Assembly (NCBI GenBank): GCA_963932465.1
Contig: OZ010787.1
Location: forward strand, 33,732,087 to 33,796,086
Origin: Maratus speciosus
Lineage: Eukaryota; Arthropoda; Arachnida; Araneae; Salticidae
DNA length: 64,000 nucleotides
Direction of reading: 5' to 3'
Shown here piece after piece: positions 33,780 through 46,591 of this stretch (position 1 is the stretch's first letter; every line of letters begins with the position of its first letter). A program made the translations under genes and the position numbers. Under the pieces are notes generated by a model. It ran no database searches, was not told where the DNA came from, and worked only from the letters and a program-made list of their open reading frames with translations.

Positions 33780-35167
33780 CGTAAGTGATAATTTTTTCTG
33801 TGATAGTTAGGTACCAAATTTTTAACATTTTACTCTTAATGCCCCATGATTTAGTAGTTAGCTTAGTGGGGTTATAATAATATTTGATAAGTTTTAATTA
33901 AAAAATATATGGGGCATTCTCACAATCTTTTGACTTTTGGGGAAAAAAATCTGGCAAAATTAAACTTACTAAAATAACATTTTAATCTGATAGACGAATG
34001 CCTTAATGATTCAAAATAAAGAAAAAATGGTCAGCAGCGAAAATTTTTTTATTTAACTGAGGTTTAGGTTAAACTTGCGAGTTTCCTTTTCCTTACCATT
34101 TTACTCATATAACTTTTTATTTTCTTCTAAATTTTTACTTATAATGAATCTGCATAGTACACACAGGACATTCAAATAAGAAATAATACAAATGTAGTAC
34201 TTTTAATACAGAATTTTCGTGTAACATTGTCTTAAAGGGGTGTTAAAGATCGGACGGTAAAGTAAAAAAAAGGACGAAATGGTAAAAAAAGAGACGGTAA
34301 CTATGGATTGGTAAGGAAAATTACCACCTATTTTTAGGAAAATCATGTTAAGACTAAGTGATAGCCATAATGTTCATTGATTTTTCGAAACAGTTGTTAA
34401 CATTGGATTAATTTTTTTTTTTTTTTTTTTTAATTTACCTCGAAAAGTTCAGGAATAAACCTTGGGGACGTTAAGACTACCAATAAAGCCACGGTGCTTG
34501 AAATTGATATTTAAATGCTGATTTATATTCTGCATTAAATTTCCTGTCAAAGAATTTTAGATATTCTTTCTCTAGCATACTTCTGCATGAGCAGAAACTT
34601 GAAAAAAATTCTGTCTCTGCATCTGAAGTGATTTTCTGTATAATTTTAGAAGAGGGATGGTAAAAAATCTAAAACCCAGGGACAGAGTTCAAAAAATAAC
34701 ATCAACCCTAAAAATGTGTGCAGGTTAATTTTTAGCTACATATTTATATAAATCAATAGCTCCAGTTTCACAAAAAAAAATTAAATTGAATTATTTTTAT
34801 TGAAACAATTTTATCCAGACAGCTCCAAACTTCAAAATCAGCATCAGGGACACGGGACGGTAGATGAGTTTTCCATGTGTTTGGACCCCCAACATCGTCC
34901 AAAACTCATTTATCTCGCTGATATTGTTGTGCAATCATGCAATAGGATGTTCCCAAGTATATGAAATAAAAAAAAAACACAAAAAAGTGTATTAAATAAA
35001 AAAATATTATTCAGGGACATGAAAGATCAAAGATTGTGTGAATGCCCCATATGCGAAAATCAATTGACGTGATTATCTATAACAATTACCAGGAGCTGCA
35101 TACTGGGCACATGATGAACACTGGTTCTGTAAATTCTAATTGTTGGTCTTTTTTTAAAACATGGGGT
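33780..35167. other. spacer with a less AT-rich patch
   Basis: 34790-34950 is less AT-biased but no domain is recognised. A T run lies near 34410-34431. Confidence 0.45.
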
Positions 35168-35356
35168 TTAGTGAATGTTAGTGCGTTTGATTTTGAAGAT
35201 GACAACTGTAGATGAAAAGACTCCAAGATCTGTGTAAAGATCACAAGGCGAAATACCCACGAGTCGTGTAGTTTCGGAGATACTCGTTCTGAGCCGTCGG
35301 GCTGTTGAATTCAGCCCTCGATAAAAATCTCTGAGATCAGCAGCCTTTCCCATCAC
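35168..35356 (-). pseudogene. Tc1-like transposase N-terminal fragment
   Basis: Starts MGKAADLRDFYRG, then ARRLRTSISETTRLVG, which is the first helix-turn-helix of a Tc1-like transposase. After LVG the frame no longer matches. It ends about where the 31715-32680 relic begins (VVSTYAKW), so the two could be halves of one gene split by later insertions, or two separate copies. Confidence 0.7.
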
Positions 35357-35364
35357 ACACTGTA

Positions 35365-35493
35365 AATTAAAATGTCTGAAATTCAGACACTTAAGTGTCG
35401 GAAACGGAGTGTTCTATTTTCAGACATTTTAAAATGTCTGAATTTTTTCAGACACTTTTTGCATCTGAATTTCAGACACTTCAAACGTCTTAA
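35365..35493. repeat. cluster of short palindromes, TGTCTGAA type
   Basis: TGTCTGAAATTCAGACA, GACACTTAAGTGTC and TCAGACATTTTAAAATGTCT follow one another within 130 bp just upstream of the Tc1 start codon. The same GACACTTAAGTGTC lies near 39524. Confidence 0.75.
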
Positions 35494-35583
35494 TAGCATT
35501 CATTTTTTTTTTTTTTTGTAAGCATCATACGTAGCCATGTTTGACCACATGGAATCCTGGAAAAAATATTTGGCTGGGGTCCT

Positions 35584-35600
35584 CCCCCCCCCCCCCCCCC
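35584..35600. repeat. poly-C tract of 17
   Basis: An uninterrupted C run; the complement could form a G-quadruplex. Confidence 0.9.
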
Positions 35601-36136
35601 ACAGCCTGATTTTTTTGGTGTTCCTAATTTTGGTATGCAATTTTCGTTAAGCTGATAATTTAATTCTTTTAGGAGTAGAACAAGATTAAAACAAAAAATA
35701 TTTATCTAAATATTAATTTTTTTTATTTGTTTTGTTTTTAATCTTATTTTACTTTAAAAGTTCAAAATATTGATTATAATCAGTACAATTTCGAAACTGA
35801 TTTAAAATATAAGCTTTACAAATATTGCAGATCAAATTTGTGGGCACTAAAATCGTAGGGGGGCGGGGCACAGCCCAGTATGCCCATTCTTTAATCAAGA
35901 AGTTCTTCTACAAAAAATGCAACCCTGCATTATTGTTTTCTAAATTGAGATGTCCGGTATTCGGGAGTATCAGTTGTGGAGGTTAATGGACATTCCCGAA
36001 TAGCTGAAACATCTATTTAGCGAATACTTTTTTTAATCCGCATGGCATACATATTTGTATATTTTTACCTCACAAAAGCAGAGATCTCCGATTATCGGAC
36101 AAATTCAACGGCAAGGGCTATTGAGGGCTTTTAAGG

Positions 36137-37212
36137 TACAGTCGTGGAAAAAAAAAGTAAACACCCCCTACTAACTCCTCAACAAATTATCGTAGAAGAA
36201 AGTTACTGGTACCGAACGATTGGTAATAAAGTCTACTTTTAAATGGTGTATATAAAATTTGCTTATTAGGCCATCTACGTATTAAAACGAACCATAACTT
36301 TGTTTTTTTCAATAGCAGTACACAATTCTGACAGCATATATGAACTCTACACCCTACAATTAGCCTAAAAACAAATTTTTATACAATTCGTACCATAAGT
36401 TTCCGAGAAATTAATTATTTTAAAACTAGCGTATTTTAAGGGCTGTATCCAAACTGAAGTTCCGTACTCGATTGTTAACCCAGAGAGCCCCCTTCTTGAT
36501 CAAGGCACCTTAAGCACCACTCAAGCAGTCAATGAAGCCTGCTAGATTACACGACAGCAGAAGATATTTCAAAATATCTAGTCACTTCTATCACAGACGG
36601 CCCCTTAAAACATCATTTTGCCGTTTTTTAAGCATAATTTGAAAACTACTTGGAAGAAAAATGTGAAATTTTGGATTTCCATGAAGCAGGACTTAATAAA
36701 TCTAAATCCATCAAAAAAACTGTAGGTTGCAATTCATAATTTTTTTCGAATATTAATTTCAACAATTCATAATTCATATAATAAAATTATAAAAATTGCA
36801 AATTCGACGTATTTATGTTTGGGTATTTTAGTATTATTTCTACACAAAAAATTAGCACTTTAGGAGCATAATTTTAGGAGCTATAAATAAAAATATGAAA
36901 ATGTAATTTAACATTAGAAGCACTAAATTTTGGATGCTTATAATTCAAAAACTTATCATTCAAATGACTTGAAATTCGGTGTCTAGGCATAGTTTTAACC
37001 GAAGATTTGAAATATCTCGTTAAAATTGGGTATTTCTATTGAAAAAAATGAAGTTTGGATTCGTTTTAATATGTAGATGGCTTCCTAAGCAAATTTTATA
37101 TACATCATTTAAAAGTAAACTTTATTTTCAATCGTTCGGTACTAGTAACTTTCGTCTATGATAATTTGTTGAGGAATTAGTAGGGGTTGTTTACTTTTTT
37201 TCCACGACTGTA
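36137..37212. mobile_element. Tc1/mariner-like non-autonomous element
   Basis: TACAGTCGTGGAAAAA and TTTTTCCACGACTGTA ends with TA borders; inner arms GTAAACACCCCCTACTAACT / AGTTAGTAGGGG-like. 1.08 kb with no transposase. It is the undisturbed relative of 11361-12734. Confidence 0.9.
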
Positions 37213-37379
37213 CATTGATAAATATATATATTTTTTATAATCTTGTCCTAAGCTATTTCATATAATTTAAAAATAGATTTTTTCTTAAATTTATATTGCC
37301 ACATAGGCAATTTTACATATATATCAGATGATAATCACAAAAGCTATTTAACTATGAATAAATGAATAAATATTCTACT

Positions 37380-37607
37380 TTAACCCTTTGCACTCGAGGG
37401 CTCCGGAGCGGAGCCATTTAAAATTTGTCTTCAAACTCGAGGGCTCCGCTACGGAGACAATGCAAATACTTTTGTGATGCCTGTCTAGAAAAGCCAAGAT
37501 TACATGGTATCACAAAATTATTTGCATTGTCTCCGTAGCGGAGCCGTCCAGTTTGAAGAAAAATTTTAAATGGCTCCGCTGCGGAGCCCTCGAGTGCAAA
37601 GGGTTAA
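37380..37607. mobile_element. TTAA-i MITE
   Basis: TTAACCCTTTGCACTCGAGG and its exact complement. Dyad GGCTCCG-GAG-CGGAGCC (37399-37415) is 19 bp inside, with a second GGCTCCG-CTA-CGGAGAC nearby. Unusually GC-rich arms in AT-rich DNA. Confidence 0.93.
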
Positions 37608-39350
37608 TACTGAGAAAAAAATTACTTTGGTATTTTGTTTATTATATTTTGTGTTTTTAATCTTGCCCTACTCTAAAAGTTCAGAACTTTCATTATAATC
37701 AGTGCAAGATTTAAGATATCTGCTTTACGAAAATTTCATACACCCCTCCCCCCTTTCTCTGAAAAAAATGAAAATCCATATATTTAAAAATTAGATTTTT
37801 AAAAATTTATATTGCCACATGGGCTTATTGTTATCTTTCCTATGAGCTCCTAAACCCTTTTCATTGGACATCTTTAAAGCAAAATAAGTATAACGCCGCA
37901 AGAAAAAGAAGTTAGCACATAATAATCACTATGATATACACTTGCGATGCTTATCAGTAAAAGTCTAATTGGAAAATGACCTTCGAAGTGAAATATATTT
38001 TCTACACACGCAGCGAAATTGAAATAAACAAATGATTTCATTTTTCCTGACTGTGTTACATTTCTTTCCAAGTCAAAAGATTTCCACATTGAAAGATTTA
38101 CTAGCTTTAGAAATATATCTAAGAAATACTTAAGATATATATTCTTTTTCAATTATATATAAATTTCATAAAATCAATTGATTTTTTTTTCCAAAAGCGA
38201 AAGTCTATAAATATATTTTTTTAATTTCAGCTGAATATTGTTCCATTGAAAAAAAAAGACAATCCCAAAAATCGCGGGATTTTCCAGTAAAAATACCGGG
38301 ATTTTCGGGATAAAAATTAAATCGGGATCCCAGGATTGTAATCCCTAGCTAGAAAGTAAGAAAGCTTTAGGAGATCTTTCAAAGTTTTTTTTTCTCTATT
38401 TCCTTGTGGTCGTTTAGTGTGAGATAAGCATTAGCCATTGAAACTAAAAACTGCCATATTTAAAAAAAAAAAAACAAGAGAATGAACTTAACTTAAAATA
38501 TATCTGTTTTATAGTGATGTTATTACTTTAAATTTGAGAAAAAAGATGAGAATAAATAATACATAATTTGTAATAAAAGGCATCGTCACAAGTTTAAAAA
38601 TATATACTTCTAGAATTAGTGTTTTTTTTTGTTTTGTTTTTTTGCAAAGAGATTCAAAACTAATTAAATTTCATGCAAGATTTTGTTTAGTATAATAAAT
38701 AAAATCATAAAAGACACTAATTTTGGTACTATAAAGAAATTATGACACTTACTTCAATCACTGTTTGCAAGAGGTAAGAAAAATTCCTCGATTTGAAATT
38801 TTAAAAACTACCACAACCACAGTGAGGGAGAAAGACTTGCATCATTTTAAAAGGAAATACCATAATATATCCGACTAGCCATATTTAAAGAATGAAATGT
38901 TTCATCCTCAAAATATAACCCGTCAGACAAAAGTTTCTTTTTTTTGCCAGCTTCGACAGGACGAAGATGAATACCACAATATTATTGATATAAATTAATA
39001 CGAATTAACACTAAGTCCATTGGACACGCTTTGTAGAATTTCCGGGTGTAATCTTCAAGCGTCGTCTACTTCTATTCTGTGTCTATCCCGCCCTTATATC
39101 GACGACAGATTCTAAGAGACATTTGATGTCAAGCACACACGTCAGATGTATGTATTCAATAAATAAATAATCCAAGTGAATACCAATTAAAATCACAGAA
39201 CTTCACATTCCGCAAAAAACGAATTAAAATACACGTGTACATAAAAATAAACTTTGTTTGAATTACAACGTATACCAAATTCGAACGAACACATCTAAAA
39301 CGCATGCGGAACTGGGAGTGTCCCCTGGTGGTTATTACGTTGGAAGAATC
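37608..39350. other. AT-rich spacer
   Basis: GGGATTTTCGGGAT and CGGGATCCCAGGATTG (38270-38345) look like one end of a transposon with GGGATT ends, but no partner was found. No gene is supported. Confidence 0.5.
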
Positions 39351-39580
39351 AAAACGTCTTAAATAAGACACGTTTAAAACAATGAAGTGTCTTAAAATAA
39401 GACGTTTGCGAATATTTTAGACATTATTCTCAATTCGTTTACACCATGGTCATAGTAAAACACTTATGTATCTTAAATTATGATATCTATAATGTCTTTT
39501 AATTTTCAGATTAAGACACTTAAGTGTCTAAAATTCTTTTTCAGTCACATATGTGTCTAAATTTAAGACGCTTCTATTTG
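39351..39580. repeat. cluster of short palindromes, GTGTCTTA type
   Basis: GTCTTAAATAAGAC, GTGTCTTAAAATAAGAC and GACACTTAAGTGTC occur within 230 bp, with CACATATGTG. It is related to the cluster at 35365. Confidence 0.65.
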
Positions 39581-39689
39581 CAATGCAGACAGAAGTAAAC
39601 GTAAAAATAATTCCCCAGACACCTTAGCAGTAGTTAAATACAATTCCCACCTGACTGCGTGCTCTCTACGTCATCCAGGCGAGTTCATT

Positions 39690-39917
39690 TTAACCCCATA
39701 AGAGTCGCACTCGATAGATGTAGGCTACTTATTTTTTAATTCAGCTTGTTTGATTGCCACCACTTTTTTTAAGTAAAAATATTCGCCTTATCTATTGTCA
39801 GATAAAACGACGCGAGATTAAATCCAATTGCACTATTTTAATAAAAAATGTGGGAATCAAACAATTTGAATAAAAAAAAGCCCATGAAAGTCACGGGCAG
39901 GAGAATTACCCTCTAAC
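39690..39917 (-). mobile_element. TTAA-b MITE, diverged, reverse
   Basis: TTAACCCCATAAGAGTCGCA at the left (the GCGACC end) and CCCATGA-AAG-TCACGGG (decayed dyad) then CAGGAGAATTA at the right. The right TTAA is lost. Confidence 0.7.
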
Positions 39918-40184
39918 CCTCCGACTGTCATGGAAAAGGGCGAAATTGTAATGTTGTTTTCTGTGCATTTTGTTTTAAATGCTAAAAAAATTATTCTTTG
40001 AACATTTTATAAAAAAATCTTAATAACGAATATGAATGCAATCCTCGGAAGTATTAATCATTGTTTAATGTATTAAAAATACATTAAATCAATAGAATTA
40101 TATTACTTTAAATATTGCTTGTATTGCAGTGAAACCTGGAACTTAGTGAACGTATTAACACGGGCTTGTCAGTGAGGGGGTTAA
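39913..40184. mobile_element. possible TTAA-type element
   Basis: CTAACCCTCCGACTGTCA and TTGTCAGTGAGGGGGTTAA are imperfect complements. Boundaries are weak. Confidence 0.4.
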
Positions 40185-41160
40185 ATCTTGCTCCCGTCAA
40201 TATCATGGGCTGGGGTGTCTTTCGTTATTTCTCGTGCCCGTCTTATTTCCGGGAGGGAGATTTAATTGTTGTAAAACTTCTGAAACCAGAAAAAATTTAC
40301 TGGTATTTCGTGTGAAGTCTTTCAATATTTCCGTTTGGGTTTGACTTTTGACGCTGATTGTTCTGCTGGGATTTGTATTGCATGTTTCGAATTATATAAC
40401 ACTCGAAAAAATTATTAATAATCAAAATTTAATGTATATGTATTATTTCAAATATTATTTGTAAAAATTTATGGGAAGATGATAAATAAAGATCTAAGAT
40501 GTGAAAAATATTGTGTCTTATTCGCATTAATTTGTATGGTGTAAAACAAACATTAAGACGCAGAATTCTCGCATGATGGCTTTTCTACAAATGTGAATTT
40601 GTTATATAACATCTTTTTTTTTCACCTTAAAAAAAACTAATTGCATATTTTACTTAGAAACCTTATTTAATAGAATAGTTTTAGAAACCTTATTTATACC
40701 TTATTTAACCTTATTTTATATTCAATTTTTGTTATAAAATAAATAGGTACATTTTGTTGGTTTTTCCAAATATCAAGCAACCGTGAGGGGTTAAGGAGTT
40801 AAGCAATTATGCCGACATAACAGAGAAATATCTGTTAATGCCGGTACAATATATGTAGAGGAGAGACAGAAGGCCAAATACAACCGAAAGTAACATATAA
40901 AAGCAATGAAAAACAACTTTAAAATAAAATGACTGATTAAAGATCTCTAAGTGAAATAAATAATAATTTAGTAATATTTTGAGAATAAATTAAGAATAAA
41001 GTACGAAACTTGTAATAAAACTGTGATTATTTGGAAAAGGAAATAGGTTAAACAGAAGAAATAAAATGAAAACAAATGTTTTCATTAACAAAACAAAAAT
41101 TAATTGCATAGAAAGCAATATAGATGGAAATAAAGACAAGGTAAAGACGGAAATAAAGTT
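40185..41160. other. AT-rich spacer with CCCGT/ACGGG fragments
   Basis: 40189-40260 has CTCCCGTCAATATCATGGGC and CCCGTCTTATTTCCGGG, like broken TTAA-b ends. The rest shows nothing. Confidence 0.45.
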
Positions 41161-41164
41161 TATA

Positions 41165-41348
41165 CGGGGCTTTTTTCCCACTCGGTCAGTTTTTCTAACA
41201 CCACTTTTATTTAAAGAAAAACCATCTTAAATTTCGTAGAAACATACCGGGATAGGCGTTTTTTTTTTTTTAAATGTTTCAGAAAGCTACCACAAATTTC
41301 TTTCTAAAAAATTACTTGTTTTCAAAAAACGGACCAGCAGGAACCCTG
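41165..41348. mobile_element. CAGGG-type MITE, CACTCGGTCCG subfamily
   Basis: CGGGGCTTTTTTCCCACTCG and ACGGACCAGCAGGAACCCTG ends, diverged copy of 19789. Confidence 0.7.
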
Positions 41349-42293
41349 TTTACGTATAGAATTTCTTAGGAAACAATGGAAATTTCTGAAAACTCTCATG
41401 TAAGTAATATTTTACAATATATTCAATAGTATAAATACTTATAAATTATGAACAATGATTAAAATAACAACAAATAAATAGAAAATTCAAATAACTATTC
41501 TGACTTCTGAAACATAGAATCAGATCTCTCCTTAACAGGGAAAATATATTTGTTCAAATCAGACATAGGGTAGTCCGACCAGTAAATGAACACTTAAGTA
41601 CATTTTAAAAGAAAATGATTCATTATATTTTAATAAACAGCACCTATTGGTGTTTGACAGTGCAAATACATTTGTTGGTTTACAAATAATTAAAAAATAA
41701 AAAAAAAGAATTTTATATTTTACTTGTTTGGGGTGCTAGGGGTGTCTTAATAGAAATAGACACAAAAACCAAGTAAATGAACAGTTGTTACCAGTGAATG
41801 AACGCAAAAATTTCCAGTGAATGAACAGGCAGAAATTTAAAAATGCTTAAATTTCACAGTTCTTTATTTTTTTTACTACTTGTACAAATAACTTATAACA
41901 TGTTTTTACTGAATTATGGTTTTTTTAAACCCAGAACGATAATTAATTAGCTTTAAAAATTATCACTTTTAAATTTTGAAATTAATCGTAAATTACAGAT
42001 TTTAAAAGAAACTCTAATTCTATTTCCTGAAATCATTGGCCCTGTACTTCTCCATTTCAGTAATAACTCCAGATGAACGGGAGGATGTTGCAGAAATAAG
42101 TTCAAGTATTTTTATTATGAATTTCATATGATCCTTAAAATACCAAAAGGTTATACTTTACTGCAGACCACTTCCAATTCCACCACATGTGGACCTGTGG
42201 CCCAGATATTGTCATGGTGCTTACTTCATATTTCCAAACTTGGATGCTATTTTTAAAAACAAGTTGGAAATTGCTCGTCAAACGTGGCAAATG

Positions 42294-43165
42294 AGGTGCG
42301 TTCGTACTATAACTAGTTTTACAATTATTTTTTGCACCCCATATTGTACTGAATGTATAATTTTTTGCACTTCATAACGTGCATAGTCTGATACATCATT
42401 AAAATGCACTTCCAATAATTTTTTCGGAACACTTTTGACTGTCCCTGTAATTAAACTATACATCCGATTTTCCTAAAATTTGAAATAGCTCAACAAAATT
42501 TTGCAACAATTATATCTTTAAAATTTCAGACCATTCGGAAGGCTGTAATATCATTAAAATGCACTTGCAATAATTTTTCCCATTGGCCGTAATGTAAAGA
42601 AAAACTTTTGGCTGTCCCTGTAATTAAACTATACATCCGATTTTCCTAAAATTTGAAATGGCTCGACAAAATTTTGCACCAATTATATCTTTAAAATTTC
42701 AGATCATTCGGAAGGCTCTAATACCATTAAAATCCACTTGCAATAATTTTTCCCATTGGCCGTAATGTAAAGAAAAACTTTTGACTGCCCCTGTAATTAA
42801 ACTATACGTCCGATTTTCCTAAAATTTGAAATGGCTCGACAAAATTTTGCAACAATTATATCTTTAAAATTTCAGATCATTCGGAAGGCTCTAATATCAT
42901 TAAAATCCACTTGCAATAATTTTTCCCATTGGCTGTAATGTAAAGAAAAACTTTTGACTGTCCCTGTCATTAAACTATACATCCGATTTTCATAAAATTT
43001 GAAATGGCTCGACAAAATTTTGCAACAATCACATATTTGAAATTTCAGACTATTCGGTTGGGTAGTTTATGCTCTGTTACATGCGGACGGACGGACAGAC
43101 GGACAGACGGACGGACTGAACGACGACTATAGGTGCTACGTATTTATATAATTACGAACGCACCT
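42294..43165. mobile_element. AGGTGCGTTCGTA element with internal 173-bp repeats
   Basis: AGGTGCGTTCGTACTATAAC at the left and ATTACGAACGCACCT at the right. Inside lie 3.6 copies of a 173-bp unit (42441-43060) and a GGACGGACAGAC run (43083-43117). The shorter relative at 44756 has no array. The shared flank AAACGTGGCAAAT suggests the element starts about 13 bp earlier. Confidence 0.75.
42441..43060 (+). repeat. 173-bp tandem repeat, 3.6 copies
   Basis: Unit starts at 42441, 42614, 42787 and 42960, exactly 173 bp apart (GTCCCTGTAATTAAACTATA). Copies differ at a few positions. The array is internal to a transposon. Confidence 0.93.
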
Positions 43166-43424
43166 AAAAAGAGTCATCCATTTCTCACCTGGATGTTTGT
43201 CTATAAATGGATTTTTCTTTCCTATCTGTTTCATGACATTGTAAACATCACCTTTTACTTCATCCTCATGCATTGTAAATCTAATTTTCTCTTTCCAACT
43301 ATCCAATGCCCAAGGAGGTTTTCTTCTTTAAAGGGCAACACAGGCAATGTCCCATAAGCTTACTTTCAATTGGTTTCCCTCGCTTTTTCATAGACATCGT
43401 TCATTTTGTTATATTAAAATGAAG

Positions 43425-43560
43425 AGATGCCTTCTTCTAACTGAGCTGACCTGATCCTTATAGCTTGTACAGCGTTTTCAAGGTCCTTTGTAGAGTACTT
43501 GAACCTCCCATATTTCCTTTTTGATCTTCTTGGTCATCAGTAAGAATATTTCTATCAATC
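43425..43560 (-). pseudogene. pogo-type transposase N-terminus (psq/CENP-B HTH)
   Basis: Minus strand: PRRSKRKYGRFKYSTKDLEN, AVQAIRIRSAQLEEG. The pattern KY.R..YS...LE.AV.AIR.....L matches the first helix of the Psq/CENP-B N-terminal domain of pogo-like transposases. No intact start codon or following catalytic domain is visible. Confidence 0.6.
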
Positions 43561-44236
43561 ATCTAAAAACATAGAGAAAATGAGATTTGAAACACATCAA
43601 TAATTATTACCTTTAACAATGTGTGTGTATATGTTCTTTCGTTACGTTTTTATATCTGTTAACTTTTCATTTGTTACTATTGCTGTAAAATCACTTAATT
43701 CAAAATATAGGTATAAAAAAAGCCACAAAAACATAAAGCTCAAAACAGTTCACTCACTAGGAAAAGTAGACTAATGTATTCCTTCCAGTGAATGAACAGC
43801 TGTTCATTCATTGGATTTTTATCATTTGTCTAACCAATTATTAAATATCCCTATTCTCAAATTGTACATATTCTACAATGGTTAAAACGATTAGAAATAA
43901 GGCTATAATATATATACTTAATGTATGTACAAGAAAATTAGTGCATATTACAAATAAAAACAGTAAAATCTTATCAAACGTATGAAATGACATAGCACTT
44001 AGCTTATTATTTCAGCATAGAAACAATGTGTTTCTCAGATTGAAAAATACAACATATTCTCAAAGTAAAGTAATGTGATTTCAGTAACCAAACATGAATG
44101 CAATAGCTTCTTATTGAATAGAATTAAGGCAATATCGTAACCCCATCTAGTGGTGAGATTTTCAAACCTTATTTTATTAAAATATATACCAATTGTCCAT
44201 TCACTGGGGGCTGTTCACTTACTGGTCGGACTACCC

Positions 44237-44755
44237 TATGTTTTAATAAAATGATAAGTTTTAATGTCAGTATAAGTTTCAGAAATAGCCTCAGTTTATA
44301 GGGAAAATGCTTTTTAATTAACTTACAATTTAAGCTACTATTTATATTCAAACGACATGAAACAGCTCACTAATTTGTAATTTTAAATGTATTTAAATAT
44401 AACAGCACATTTTATAACAATACAAATTATCGTAATATTTTAAACTGCGACCAAATATTTAAAATAATGATTTTACTGAAAACAAAAATTTAAAAATGTA
44501 TCTTTTATCAAGAACAATAAACTTCCATTTTCACCTGTCTTTTTTTCAAAGACGAAATAAATTAATATTATCCAGAAATTTCCGATTTAAATTACTTACA
44601 AAGAGTGAAAAATGTAATAATTTATTTATTTATTGCTTTAAATTATATTAATGTCATTTTTGCTAAGAAATAAATGGTTAAAAATATCACATATTCCCAT
44701 ACGTTAAATTACACTTTTAAACAAGTCGTAAATTCTACGTTAAACGTGGCAAATT
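44237..44755. other. AT-rich spacer
   Basis: Nothing recognised. Confidence 0.6.
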
Positions 44756-45135
44756 AGGTGCGTTCGTACTATAACTAGTTTTATAAGTATTCAGATCTCG
44801 GAGCAATAGCTGTTACACTCTTATACAAAAATGCATGAATACAAAATTTATTACGATTATATATATTAAATTCAGTAATACGTAAATAGGACGTAATCAC
44901 CATGGCAACCTAGAATCATTACCTATCATGGGTTATCATTGAATTAATTACGTATGATAGGATTTAATAGAATGAAGAAAGCTTTTATTAATATAAGTTT
45001 TGATTCGATTTTCATAAAATTTTAAATGACTTTCAAACCAATCGGTAGGATAGATTTGCGCTGTTATATCCGGTCAGACTGAAGGACCAGTCGGCGACTA
45101 TAGGTGCTACGTATTTAATAGTTACGAGCGCACCA
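44756..45135. mobile_element. AGGTGCGTTCGTA element, short form
   Basis: AGGTGCGTTCGTACTATAAC at the left and CTATAGGTGCTACGTATTTA then GTTACGAGCGCACC at the right, as in 42294-43165. 380 bp, without the tandem array. Confidence 0.78.
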
Positions 45136-46151
45136 GATATAGTTTAAAAAATGTTTATTACAGTGTAATATTTCCGCATTTAGTTCTGAGGCATAATCAG
45201 TAAAGGGATGAAATCGAATGAAATAAGCTGCGCTACCTTACTTGATCATTGGAAATTTTTTTAGGAGGTATCGCCATCTACTCTGAATTTTTGGATGAAG
45301 AATGTCGTTGCAAGCAAATTCTTCATCTATTATTAGTTCTATGGCTTCTCTTAATAGAACGCAATTGAAATAATATAACTGGCTAATTTTGGATATTATT
45401 GAAATTGATATGTATGATGATTTCAATTCACAATAGAAAAAGAAATAAATCAAACGTTAGCATTTTTAGTTGTTAAAGTAGAAAGATCAACTAACCACTT
45501 TTGACATCTATTTATGGAAAACCCGATTCTAATATAAAGAAAATTAGTAAATGCTAAACCTCATCCATTTATAAAATAGCAGCAATTAATTCATACATAT
45601 TTTGAGCTTGGAAATCTGTTATAAAAACGCTCTTAAATACAGAAATTAACTTAATAGAAGAAATAGCAATTAAAACAAGGCTTTCAAAAAGATTAATAGG
45701 AAAATTAATTAATAAGGCCATCCAGAAGTTGAATATAATCACCCCATCACAAGCATATAAGAAGAAGTTTATAACGGTTATTTCATTTATGAACAATGTA
45801 TCTTTGAAGATTGAACGTGAATTGAAAAAAAAAATAATTTAAATCTACCCATAACACTTAATGAATCATTAATCTAATCTAACTAATCAGATCTGACAAG
45901 GAAAATATTAGCTACACAGAAACAGTAGGAATTTATAAAATTATTTATATCTACGTAGATGGAAAAAGAGGGGGCGTGTTATAACATAAATATGACCAAA
46001 GAAAAAGGGTAAAAAGTTTTAAAGAACGTAAAGGACGTGTAAGAAAAACAAATCAGCTACAGCAATAGACCGAATCAATAACGAAACCATCGTATACATT
46101 AATTTCAATATGTAAAAATTATCCAATTATATAAGTTTCAATTCTATTAAA
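45136..46151. other. AT-rich spacer
   Basis: Small minus-strand frames (45238-45453, 45569-45796) have no known motif. Confidence 0.55.
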
Positions 46152-46318
46152 CAGGCATGAGAGCGTTCCGACTAAAATGACCGATTAGTACCACTAAATT
46201 TTGATAGCATTCTTTGCTTTATTAAATCTCAGAAATTCTGTTATTAAATACTGCTTGAAATACTATTAAAATTTAGTGGTAGTAATCGGCCATTTGGGTC
46301 GGCGCGCTATCATCCCTG
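46152..46318. mobile_element. CAGGG-type MITE with a CCACTAAAT inner stem
   Basis: CAGGCATGAGAGCGTTCCGA and the complement of CAGGGATGATAGCGCGCCGA, then GACCGATTA / TAATCGGCC. Perfect 6-bp duplications ATTAAA at both sides. The inner stem is the one used by the six-base and hAT families. Confidence 0.85.
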
Positions 46319-46433
46319 ATTAAAAGAAAATATAGATGAAGAATTGCCTTACAACGATAACCTTCATTCAAAAATTCACACTGGGTGGCGATACCTCCTA
46401 CAACAAATCTCAAAGATGAATTACAGGGTTCGC

Positions 46434-46591
46434 ACGCTATAAGCCACGCCCCATTTTTTAAGGACTGTACCAACGGTATTATTATAAAAATCATTTTCTT
46501 CACGATTCATTAACTAGTAGATAGTTTTATGCGATTACCGGTGGCAGAGTCCTTACAAAATGGGGCGTGGCTTAATAGCATGCGAACGCTG
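46434..46591. mobile_element. CAGGG-type MITE, GCCACGCCCC subfamily
   Basis: CAGGGTTCGCACGCTATAAG, then CCACGCCCCATTTTTTAAGG, with complementary right end. Flanked by AATTA. Confidence 0.85.

Larger units (their letters stand above)
41576..44236. mobile_element. pogo-like DNA transposon, decayed
   Basis: TAGGGTAGTCCGACCAGTAA at the left and TTACTGGTCGGACTACCCTA at the right form 20-bp perfect inverted repeats with TA at the borders, 2.66 kb apart. CCAGTGAATGAACA motifs recur inside each end (41797, 41815, 43788, 44195 inverted). A transposase N-terminal relic is at 43425-43560 on the minus strand. Another element is inserted at 42294-43165. Confidence 0.8.

Noticed and set aside
38260..38345. 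Transposon with GGGATT ends
   Set aside because: Only one end is visible; no partner was found.
42441..43060. Free-standing satellite
   Set aside because: The array is enclosed by the inverted ends of a transposon.
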